From: Candidatus Bathyarchaeota archaeon
GTDB taxonomy: Archaea > Thermoproteota > Bathyarchaeia > Bathyarchaeales > SOJC01
Length of the DNA: 9,932 nt
Assembly (NCBI GenBank): GCA_023131555.1
Contig: JAGLZJ010000023.1
Coordinates: 1 to 9,932 of the forward strand
Reading direction: 5' to 3'
This document shows positions 1-6,042 of this stretch, one piece after another (the stretch's first letter is position 1; each line of letters begins with the position of its first letter). The notes beneath the pieces were generated by a model. The model did no database searches. It was not told the origin of the DNA and saw only the letters and a list, made by a program, of their open reading frames with translations. Both the position numbers and the translations under genes were made by a program.

Positions 1-2
1 CG

Positions 3-875
3 TCACTCTTCGGGCTGATCCTCTGGCAGATTACTTTACTTGACTGGCTTGTGATTTTCGGAACTGTTATTGCGACTATGGGGCTTTCGCTTCTTCTGAT
101 CTCCCCCATAACGATCGCAATAGCCTTTCTAGCGTTCAGAAGAGGTTTAGACCCTGATATAATCGTGTATCCTATCATATCAACAATCGCGGATATTTTG
201 GTCACATTATGCTATGTGTCTGTGTTAACCATCACATTTCCGACTTCCTTCAGTAGCTCGTTAGCCATATTGGCAATATGTGTCGCCTTCGTCTGCACCG
301 TTTTAATAGCTCTTCACAGGAACTGGGATGCGCCAGAATTCAAGAGAACTGTAAGAGAAACATTCTACACGCTTATTATTGTGGCGATGATTGTGAATCT
401 TACCGGGGTAATTCTTTCTCGGCTTCAGCATCTGATAGGGCGCAGGACAGGTATCTATGTGGTCTATCCCGCCCTCATCAACACGATTGGTGATGTGGGC
501 GCTATAGTGGGATCAACAGCGACAACGAAACTTGCTCTCGGCACGCTAGAAACTAAGCTCAGATCATTAAAGGATCACTCTAATCAGATATTCGGGGCAT
601 GGGGTGCCTCTTCGATAGTGTTTCTGGTTCTAGCCATCATTTCAACACTATATGAGCGCGTAGGAATGCTACCCTTTCTGAGAAATGTATTCTTGCTTCT
701 TATCACCAACATTTTTTCAGTGGTCGTCATGGTTTATGTGGTCTTCAGCATTGCTATTCTAACATTCCGCAGAGGTTTGAATCCGGATAACTTCGTCATT
801 CCCATTGAAAGCTCGTTAGCGGATACAATCACGACCCTTTTCTTATTTTTAGTTGTGAGTTTGACTGGCTTATGA
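3..875 (+). CDS. MgtE/SLC41-type divalent cation permease, 5' partial
   Basis: Polytopic membrane protein, probably a Mg2+ (or other divalent cation) channel/permease of the archaeal two-domain MgtE class. The frame is open to the left edge, and the residues before the first possible start (GTG at 51) are also hydrophobic, so the true start lies outside the window. Two copies of the MgtE domain-end signature are visible: RRGLDPDIIVYPIISTIAD near residues 30-48 and RRGLNPDNFVIPIESSLAD near the C-terminus (counted from 51). Each has the conserved Asp corresponding to the Mg2+-binding Asp of Thermus MgtE. Between them lies a domain-start signature, YPALINTIGDVGAIVGSTAT. The visible part therefore holds the end of domain 1 and all of domain 2, with roughly eight hydrophobic segments. 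No cytoplasmic CBS or MgtE_N domain is visible. The next two genes on the same strand encode PhoU-RCK_C proteins and probably form an operon with it. Family assignment is firm; the ion is inferred. Confidence 0.85.
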   Translation, partial: SLFGLILWQITLLDWLVIFGTVIATMGLSLLLISPITIAIAFLAFRRGLDPDIIVYPIISTIADILVTLCYVSVLTITFPTSFSSSLAILAICVAFVCTVLIALHRNWDAPEFKRTVRETFYTLIIVAMIVNLTGVILSRLQHLIGRRTGIYVVYPALINTIGDVGAIVGSTATTKLALGTLETKLRSLKDHSNQIFGAWGASSIVFLVLAIISTLYERVGMLPFLRNVFLLLITNIFSVVVMVYVVFSIAILTFRRGLNPDNFVIPIESSLADTITTLFLFLVVSLTGL

Positions 876-958
876 AGAAAGGGAAAAATACCAGCTATCC
901 TCGTAGTGTAACTGCGTTGGTTGCCACTTCCTTCGGAGCGTTCTTAATTACATGGTGA
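872..958 (+). CDS. possible 28-residue linking ORF
   Basis: A short reading frame starts at ATG 872, overlapping the permease stop in an ATGA arrangement, and ends at TGA 956-958, just inside the next gene (ATG 952). It would encode 28 residues, with a basic N-terminus (MKKGKN) and a short hydrophobic stretch (VTALVATSFGAFLITW). The double overlap fits a translational-coupling bridge between permease and regulator genes. It could equally be chance, or a remnant of another permease N-terminus. No clear Shine-Dalgarno precedes it and I recognise no family. Confidence 0.25.
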   Translation: MKKGKNTSYPRSVTALVATSFGAFLITW

Positions 959-1554
959 AGTTGGAGAAGATACAGTATAAACCGATACCAGTTCGGGATC
1001 TGCTGATTGAGATTAAAGATCTATCTGAGCTGATGATAGATCTGGCTTACTCCGCTGCTCTTTTCGATAACCGGGAATTGGCAGAAGAAGTCTTGGAACT
1101 GGAGGAACATGTTGACGCCCTAACGTACCTCCTCAACATGAACGTAATGATCGCTGTTCGAGATGCACAAGACGCTGAGCGCCTGCTAGGTGTCCAAGCT
1201 GTAGCCTCGGCTGCAAACAAGATTTCCGATGCAGCGGCTGACATAGCCACAATAGTGACGCAGAATATACGAATCCACCCGATTGTAACGCAAGCATTCA
1301 TGCAGGTCGAGGAGCATCTTGTTCGCACAAGAATAAACCCCGACTCCATTCTAGTGGGAGAACCACTTGGAAAACTGGAATTGGCTTCAAGAATCGGTGT
1401 TGACATAATAGCGATCAGAAGAATGGGAAGATGGATAATCAATCCTAAAAAAATCAATCTTGAAAATGCTGACATATTGATCGCCCGAGGCGCCCCCCAT
1501 GGCATCGATGAACTAAAAAAAATCGCGGAAGGTCGAGTTAAAAGCTGGGACTAA
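952..1554 (+). CDS. PhoU-like / TrkA_C (RCK_C) domain protein, copy 1
   Basis: Soluble 200-residue protein with an N-terminal PhoU-like helical domain (about residues 10-115, containing SELMIDLAYSAALFDNRELA and a second helical repeat around AASAANKISDAAADIATIV) and a C-terminal TrkA_C/RCK_C domain (about 128-195: GEPLGKLELASRIGVDIIAI, then RRMGRWIINP and ADILIARG). RCK_C domains bind small ligands and gate cation transporters, and the PhoU-like part is a helical interaction module. This architecture matches archaeal proteins described as containing PhoU and TrkA_C domains (COG3273), commonly found next to MgtE-type permeases. It follows the permease closely and is followed 4 bases later by a paralogue, so a role as cytoplasmic regulator of the permease is inferred. 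The start is ATG 952 or GTG 955; a weak GGAG lies at 935-938. No membrane segment is seen. Confidence 0.85.
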   Translation: MVKLEKIQYKPIPVRDLLIEIKDLSELMIDLAYSAALFDNRELAEEVLELEEHVDALTYLLNMNVMIAVRDAQDAERLLGVQAVASAANKISDAAADIATIVTQNIRIHPIVTQAFMQVEEHLVRTRINPDSILVGEPLGKLELASRIGVDIIAIRRMGRWIINPKKINLENADILIARGAPHGIDELKKIAEGRVKSWD

Positions 1555-1558
1555 TGCA

Positions 1559-2146
1559 ATGCCTCTAAATAAAGACAGATTTGAATTGATCGTGAGCAAG
1601 CTTGCTGAGCTTAAGGACACTTCTGAGTTGATGATAGATTTGGCCTATTCGTCACTATTGTTGAACAGTAGCCACCTTGCTGAGGAAGTTAGTGCTCTGG
1701 AAGAACATATGGACAAACAACACACGCGATTTGAGCTACTCGTTCTTTCTTGCGGCTTCGGACCAGTAGAATCGAAGGACTTCTTAGGTTTGATTCGGTT
1801 AGGAGTCGCCACAGAGCAGATTGCTGATGCGGGAGCGGAGATAGCGGAGGTTGTTCTACGCGGATTGCGACCGCATGCGGTTCTGAAACAGGCGATTGAG
1901 GAAGCAGAAGAAACCGTTGCGCGAGTCACAGTCTCCGCCAACTCCGAATTGATAGGGAAGACTCTGCGTCAGGCTCAGATTCATGAAGATACAGGGATGT
2001 GGATTCTGGCCATAAGAAGAGGGGATAGATGGCTGCGCCCTAGACCTAGCGCTGTGATCAAGGAGAAAGACGTACTAATCGCCTCAGGTTATGCAGGCGG
2101 GGAAGCAGACTTGGAAGGATTGGCTTCTCCAGAGTATAGCGTCTAG
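1559..2146 (+). CDS. PhoU-like / TrkA_C (RCK_C) domain protein, copy 2
   Basis: Soluble 195-residue paralogue of the preceding gene with the same order: PhoU-like helices (about 5-115, with the shared SELMIDLAYS) and RCK_C (about 125-190: NSELIGKTLRQAQIHEDTGM, AIRRGDRWLRPRPSAV, DVLIASG). The start is ATG 1559, four bases after the upstream stop, with GGGA eight bases before it, so translation is probably coupled. The two copies match at the first PhoU helix and the AIRR/RW segment but differ elsewhere. In the RCK_C domain, copy 1 has a NPKKINLENAD loop and copy 2 has RPRPSAVIKEKD. That divergence suggests different surfaces, for example the two halves of a heterodimer or different ligands. 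Function as a transporter regulator is inferred from family and context. It converges on the minus-strand trpB2 with a 29-base gap. Confidence 0.85.
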   Translation: MPLNKDRFELIVSKLAELKDTSELMIDLAYSSLLLNSSHLAEEVSALEEHMDKQHTRFELLVLSCGFGPVESKDFLGLIRLGVATEQIADAGAEIAEVVLRGLRPHAVLKQAIEEAEETVARVTVSANSELIGKTLRQAQIHEDTGMWILAIRRGDRWLRPRPSAVIKEKDVLIASGYAGGEADLEGLASPEYSV

Positions 2147-2175
2147 TTATGGACTGCGACACGCCTCTGCCAAAT

Positions 2176-3519
2176 CTATTCAATGTTCAGTTTATCTCTG
2201 TATGCCTCAATATCCAAGAATCCATGTCCGCTGATGTTCATGCAGATGACTTTTTCTTGATTAGCCTTTTCAGCTTTCCGTGCTTCATCTATGCTGGCTC
2301 TCACCGCATATGATGACTCAGGTGCGATTAACCATCCTTCGTTTTGAAAGAAGATTCTAGCTGCTTCCATGACGAGTCTTTCATCTGTTGGATAAGCGAC
2401 AGCCTTCACCAGACCATGTTTTCGAAGGGCGCTTATCAACGGAGCTGCTGCGTGATATCGCAAGCCATCTGCTCTGATAGGGGTCATTTCTGTTTTATGC
2501 CCTAACGTGTACATCTTGAGTAGCGGAGTCTTTTCCGCCACGTCCCCGAAGTCGTATCTGTATTCACCCCTTACGAGGTTGGGTGCTGCTTCTGACTGAG
2601 CCGCTAGAAATTGACATTCACGTTTTCCCTTTAGCACCTCCCCTGCAAAGGGTAATGCGATTCCTCCGAAGTTTGAACCTCCGCCTAAGCAGCCTACTAT
2701 CAGATCTGGTTCATCGTCTGCTTTCTTGAACTGTTCGATTGTTTCTAAACCGATTATTGACTGCTGGATGAGAACATAGTTCAGAACGGATCCAAGGCAG
2801 TACACTGAATTTTCCTCGGAGTTTGCCTTCTCTAATCCTTCCGAAACGGCTATTCCTAGTGAACCTTGGTGTTTTGAATTCTTCTGCAGGATCTGTCTGC
2901 CTACTTCAGTCTCTCTGCTTGGAGAAGCGTAAACTGTTGCTTCGAGAAGCTTCATGAAAGTTCTGCGGTCAGCCTTCCAATCGTATACTGCTCTGACCCA
3001 GAAAACCTGGCACTGCAAACCCATCAATCTCGCTGCATAGGATAGCGCGCTTCCCCATTGTCCTGCACCTGTCTCGGTCACCAATGTTGTCTTTCCTTCT
3101 TCTGCAGCGAAGTATGCTTGAGCCAAGGCGGTGTTGACTTTGTGAGACCCTGTCGGTGACAGGTCTTCTCTTTTATAATACAACCTGACTTTTTTCAGTC
3201 CAAGATGTTTCTCAAGTCGTCTTGCTCTATAGAGGGGTCTCGGTCTTCCTGCTTGAATGTAGAGTTCCCTTATTCCCTCGGGAATGGAAATCCACCTATC
3301 GGTTGAAGCCTCCTGCTTCAGACATTCATGGATCATCGTTTCCCCCAGAAACTTCATTCTTGAGGGGCCGTGTTCTGGTTCCTTTGGAGGAGGTAACTGC
3401 TCAGGTAAGTCCGGTGCAATATTATACCATTTTCTCGGCAATTCTTCCAAAGGAAGAATAATCTGATTCGCCTTCACAATCTCACGTCCAACAAACAGTT
3501 GCTGAGTGGTGCAGATCAT
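2176..3519 (-). CDS. trpB: tryptophan synthase beta chain, TrpB2 type
   Basis: PLP-dependent enzyme that condenses indole with serine (or, in some archaeal TrpB2 enzymes, O-phosphoserine) to make tryptophan. The TrpB2 class is shown by the N-terminal block ILPLEELPRKWYNIAPDLP and by GAGQWG where TrpB1 has GAGQHG. Key residues counted from ATG 3519: PLP-binding Lys127 in GSHKVN, catalytic Glu149 in ETGAGQWG, and the phosphate-binding loop GGGSN at 279-283. The C-terminal SGHGFLDIEAY block is intact. Length (447) is normal for TrpB2. A GTG at 3477 would give 433 residues starting MKANQIILPLEEL, which fits the usual family N-terminus slightly better. No trpA or other trp gene lies nearby, so it may act alone, salvage indole or work on another substrate. 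It lies 63 bases downstream of the RPA gene on the same strand. Family call is very firm; substrate is not. Confidence 0.95.
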   Translation of the reverse strand: MICTTQQLFVGREIVKANQIILPLEELPRKWYNIAPDLPEQLPPPKEPEHGPSRMKFLGETMIHECLKQEASTDRWISIPEGIRELYIQAGRPRPLYRARRLEKHLGLKKVRLYYKREDLSPTGSHKVNTALAQAYFAAEEGKTTLVTETGAGQWGSALSYAARLMGLQCQVFWVRAVYDWKADRRTFMKLLEATVYASPSRETEVGRQILQKNSKHQGSLGIAVSEGLEKANSEENSVYCLGSVLNYVLIQQSIIGLETIEQFKKADDEPDLIVGCLGGGSNFGGIALPFAGEVLKGKRECQFLAAQSEAAPNLVRGEYRYDFGDVAEKTPLLKMYTLGHKTEMTPIRADGLRYHAAAPLISALRKHGLVKAVAYPTDERLVMEAARIFFQNEGWLIAPESSYAVRASIDEARKAEKANQEKVICMNISGHGFLDIEAYRDKLNIE

Positions 3520-3582
3520 CCGCTTCCGCTATTTCAATCTTTTCCAGTTGCACATACCGCTTCTTCGTCCGCGTTATGGGGT

Positions 3583-4413
3583 CTATGAGCTTTCTTGGGC
3601 TTCAACGTGGGAGTCTTCTCCCACTTGCAGCTCAAGCAAACCTGCGTGCTTCTTTACCCTTGCGTTGATGAGCATAATTCTTGTACCTTTCTCAATCTTG
3701 CTAGCTTCTATAGCCTTCTGATTCCAAAACGCAACCGGGATCTCTCCTGTTTCATCTTCAAGAACCATTTTCAGGACTCTGCCTTCTGTCTCATCTCGCC
3801 GCTTGAATATATTGATTGGACGTTTTCCTTTCACGGTTCCTTTCAGATTTACTCTCCGCTGTGATTCCTCAACTTCCTCGATTGTCTGCATAAACTCGCT
3901 GGGGAGTGGCAAGTTTCCTTCAGTTATTGGTGGAGCTATCACAACATTTGTACGTTCGCCGACATGCAGTTCTGTCTCTCCTTGCCATGATAATCTGATG
4001 TATCCATGTTCCACTTTCAGTATCTGTCCAAACTGAATCTTTTCAGCCAAGTCTGCCTTTTTGTCCCACATTACAACTTTGATGGTTCCAGTGTTGTCTC
4101 CGATTAATAGTCGCGCAACTTTCCCCTTTCCTTGCGGTTTTGAGAAGGTTTTCGGGGGTTTTGTGAGGAGGACGCGACCAGTGATCGTTACGTCGTTGAA
4201 TCCTGCAATCAGTTGGTTGATGTTGATGCTTGACGAGAAGACGCTAGGTCTATTTTTGAGTCCGAGTTCTACTGCAACTAGTCTAGCCGCAGCTTCAGTT
4301 GTCAAGTATCCGTTACTCTGAGTTTTTTTCAGTTCAATTGCATTCATTATTTCCTTGTGTGTTGAACCGGGGCATTCAGAGAGGATCTCTTGCACTATCT
4401 CTTCTGCCTTCAT
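3583..4413 (-). CDS. single-stranded DNA-binding protein, archaeal RPA with two OB folds
   Basis: Replication protein A-like factor that coats single-stranded DNA in replication, repair and recombination. From ATG 4413 it is 276 residues. An N-terminal helical region (1-60, MKAEEIVQEILSE and LTTEAAARLVAVELGL) is typical of archaeal RPA. OB fold 1 spans about 64-150 (VTITGRVL, GDNTGTIKVVMWD) and OB fold 2 about 185-270 (VNLKGTVKGK, EDETGEIPVAFWN, GTRIMLINARVK). I see no C4 zinc finger. The frame extends upstream to ATG 4431 and GTG 4476, but a TATA element at 4434-4441 sits about 24 bases before ATG 4413 and would lie inside the longer versions, so I favour the short, probably leaderless start. 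The nearby SWIM and phosphoesterase genes on the same strand support a recombination/repair context. Confidence 0.9.
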   Translation of the reverse strand: MKAEEIVQEILSECPGSTHKEIMNAIELKKTQSNGYLTTEAAARLVAVELGLKNRPSVFSSSININQLIAGFNDVTITGRVLLTKPPKTFSKPQGKGKVARLLIGDNTGTIKVVMWDKKADLAEKIQFGQILKVEHGYIRLSWQGETELHVGERTNVVIAPPITEGNLPLPSEFMQTIEEVEESQRRVNLKGTVKGKRPINIFKRRDETEGRVLKMVLEDETGEIPVAFWNQKAIEASKIEKGTRIMLINARVKKHAGLLELQVGEDSHVEAQESS

Positions 4414-4430
4414 TTCTCGTTGCAACGGCA

Positions 4431-4441
4431 TATTTCTTAAA
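4431..4441 (-). promoter_or_regulatory. TATA-like promoter of the RPA gene
   Basis: On the minus strand this reads TTTAAGAAATA. The core TTTAAGAA (4434-4441) is centred about 24 bases before ATG 4413, the distance expected between an archaeal TATA box and the transcription start. This implies a leaderless or nearly leaderless RPA mRNA and helps choose the start. Confidence 0.5.
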
Positions 4442-4479
4442 GGGCTTATCTGGGAATAACTTTTCCCTATCCCCACTAT

Positions 4480-4495
4480 GGAGCATTCTTGCTCC
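4480..4495. repeat. short perfect inverted repeat upstream of RPA
   Basis: GGAGCA-TTCT-TGCTCC, a 6-base stem with a 4-base loop, sits about 40 bases upstream of the proposed RPA TATA element. It could be an operator or an RNA hairpin at the end of the preceding transcript. No T-run follows it, so an intrinsic terminator is unlikely. Function unknown. Confidence 0.35.
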
Positions 4496-4569
4496 TTGGT
4501 GAAGATGGGAGAACAGGTGCTTCAGAGAAACCGTCGTTGCTGGAGGCTCTTTGATTGTATGATCAGTGC

Positions 4570-4704
4570 TCAGTCTGATTTATCTTCTTTATGAAGCAGT
4601 AGGAGGAAGATTATCACCAAAGCAATGAAGGCAGTGGCCATCAGTGTGTATATTAGGATCTGAAAGAACTCTTCAAGTCCCAAGGTGGTTTCCTCTCGGT
4701 CCAT
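4570..4704 (-). CDS. small single-span membrane protein, 44 residues
   Basis: A short unrecognised gene: ATG 4704 to TGA 4570-4572. The predicted protein has an acidic N-terminus (MDREETTLGLEEFF), one strong hydrophobic helix of about 22 residues (IYTLMATAFIALVIIFLLLL, from about residue 16 to 37) and a short charged tail HKEDKSD. The clean transmembrane helix flanked by charged ends, and the fit in an otherwise empty gap between the SWIM and RPA genes, argue that it is real. It starts 22 bases after the SWIM stop and may be cotranscribed. An AT-rich TTAAATAA element (4718-4725) lies 14-21 bases upstream, somewhat close for a leaderless start. No Shine-Dalgarno is visible. Function unknown. 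Confidence 0.55.
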   Translation of the reverse strand: MDREETTLGLEEFFQILIYTLMATAFIALVIIFLLLLHKEDKSD

Positions 4705-4726
4705 AGTAGAAAGATTGTTATTTAAG

Positions 4727-5161
4727 CTATCGCTCCCACTCCTTCATCAACGTGCCATAGAGTTGCTCGCTCTCCTCAAACGTATCGTAGTTTCCTAGTG
4801 CATTCGCAAGCTTCTGCGCTATCAGATGATAGCAGAGATGTATCTGATTGTCCATTACTCGAAAATAGAAGTCATCACATGTACAAAAATCTGCGGCAGG
4901 CATGATCAAGTAGTCTCGTGTCTTTCCGACCACAATCCAAACGTTGCGATTTCGCGGGCTAAAGATGTATCTTTTCACTCTTCTTTCTTTAACTGTCTCC
5001 ATCGCTCGTGTCAGACGCTCCCCAAAGACATTCAAAAGCTTTGTCAGTTCTTCTTCTTCAAGCTTCTTCGTTTCCGTTGCCTTTCTACAGATCTGCTCGA
5101 GGATTTTAAGCTCTGGAGCTTTTCCCACGTGGTTTTCGCCGCAGGCTGATGTTATGCCCAT
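4727..5161 (-). CDS. SWIM zinc-finger protein, Shu2/SWS1-like
   Basis: Small zinc-binding protein (144 residues from ATG 5161) with a SWIM domain: Cys93-x-Cys95 followed by Cys110-x-His112-x-x-Ala115 (CTC ... CYHLIA). The trailing Ala gives the CxC...CxHxxA signature typical of the Shu2/SWS1 (ZSWIM7) family, which acts with Rad51/RadA paralogues in homologous recombination. The N-terminal third is helical and charged. A beta-strand pair (VKRYIFSPRN, VWIVVGKTRDYLIM) precedes the zinc ligands, as is usual for SWIM proteins. A GTG at 5179 would add six residues, but a TATA element at 5181-5188 sits about 23 bases before ATG 5161 and favours the shorter leaderless form. Nearby RPA and phosphoesterase genes support a DNA-related role. 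Family is firm; partner and function are inferred. Confidence 0.8.
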   Translation of the reverse strand: MGITSACGENHVGKAPELKILEQICRKATETKKLEEEELTKLLNVFGERLTRAMETVKERRVKRYIFSPRNRNVWIVVGKTRDYLIMPAADFCTCDDFYFRVMDNQIHLCYHLIAQKLANALGNYDTFEESEQLYGTLMKEWER

Positions 5162-5180
5162 GCGAATACGAGAGTGCACG

Positions 5181-5188
5181 TTTTAAAG
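5181..5188 (-). promoter_or_regulatory. TATA box of the SWIM gene
   Basis: Minus strand CTTTAAAA, centred about 23 bases before ATG 5161, which suggests a leaderless transcript. A second A-rich element (CTTTAAAAAAAG, 5192-5203) lies just upstream. The gene therefore probably has its own promoter in the 56-base gap after the phosphoesterase stop. Confidence 0.5.
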
Positions 5189-5217
5189 CGTTTCTTTTTT
5201 TAAAGCTGGTCGCCAAT

Positions 5218-6042
5218 TCATCTTGTCAGGGTCTTCAGTTGTTCTGTCTTTCCTAGAAAGGAACCATCAAGAAGTGAAACATCTGCTTGGTCGAGGTCTA
5301 CAGCCTTGGAGCGAAGAAGGGGGCTGATGTACTTTCGTCCTTTGCTCGGTTTATTAATTGGTCGTCCTCCAAGAAAATGATTGAAGCAGGGCATTACGAA
5401 CAGTTGCTTAGCTCTTGGTCTCACCGGGTTCTCTACTGATGCCCCGCGTGGGGTGCGGGTTTTAGTCTGCCTTTCCTCATAAATTCTAGCTAGCTCTCTG
5501 GATCTTAGTCTCGCCTTAATCCACACGGGAGCCACCATTCGATATCCAAAAGTATCGGAAAGGGCAACTGTTGGGTGGACATGTGCCATTAACAGAGTCT
5601 TGCATTCCAGTAGCTTTTTGGAAGGCCAAGTGTGGCCATGGAAAACGCCTAGATCTCCTAAAGCTATACCTGGTGCTGGATGAATGTGAATTGTCGAAGG
5701 GAGTAATGGTTCAAGGTTTCCATCATGGTTTCCTCTGACGATTTGTATATCTCGAATCTCTTTCATGAGACCTGAGAAAAATTGTGGGACGTCTCGCCAT
5801 TCCCCTAACTCGGTCTTCGCAATTGTGTGTTTTACGTCGCCTAAAACAATGAGTCTGTTGGGGCTTGTTTTAGATATGAGTCTGATCAGCCTCCTTCTGA
5901 GTCTGGGCATCTGAGAGGGCACATGTATCCCTTTCTTGGAGAGTCCAATCTCCCATCCTATGTGCAAATCTGAGATAATGAGCGTTCTCGGTCCATGGCC
6001 GCTGATGACGATGGCTGGGTAGTCTTTAATGGGGGTCAACAT
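5218..6042 (-). CDS. calcineurin-like phosphoesterase, COG1407 / PdeM-like
   Basis: Metal-dependent phosphoesterase of the ICC-like COG1407 family, which includes bacterial ligase-associated PdeM nucleases and distant relatives of Mre11. From ATG 6042 it is 274 residues. The two-metal site is visible: Asp25-x-His27 (SDLHIG), Gly68-Asp69 (LGDVKH), Asn105-His106-Asp107 (RGNHDG), His135-Gly-His137 (FHGHTWP) and His154/His156 (MAHVHP). The C-terminal part has the family block FVMPCFNHFLGGRPIN. A TTG at 6060 would add six residues. The ATG lies inside the 3' end of the upstream gene (17-base overlap), so translation is probably coupled. In haloarchaea, COG1407 genes sit in rpa operons, and here RPA lies about 0.8 kb downstream. 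A nuclease or phosphodiesterase role in DNA metabolism is likely; the substrate is unknown. Confidence 0.85.
   Translation of the reverse strand: MLTPIKDYPAIVISGHGPRTLIISDLHIGWEIGLSKKGIHVPSQMPRLRRRLIRLISKTSPNRLIVLGDVKHTIAKTELGEWRDVPQFFSGLMKEIRDIQIVRGNHDGNLEPLLPSTIHIHPAPGIALGDLGVFHGHTWPSKKLLECKTLLMAHVHPTVALSDTFGYRMVAPVWIKARLRSRELARIYEERQTKTRTPRGASVENPVRPRAKQLFVMPCFNHFLGGRPINKPSKGRKYISPLLRSKAVDLDQADVSLLDGSFLGKTEQLKTLTR

Noticed and set aside
1047..1505. 152-residue minus-strand frame with a hydrophobic segment, opposite PhoU-RCK_C copy 1
   Set aside because: It lies wholly antisense to a well-supported gene, has no family resemblance and a Ser/Ala/Arg-rich composition typical of reverse-strand frames.
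3222..4502. Several plus-strand frames of 60-90 residues opposite trpB2 and RPA
   Set aside because: Antisense shadows of two firmly identified genes, with no start signals or recognisable domains.
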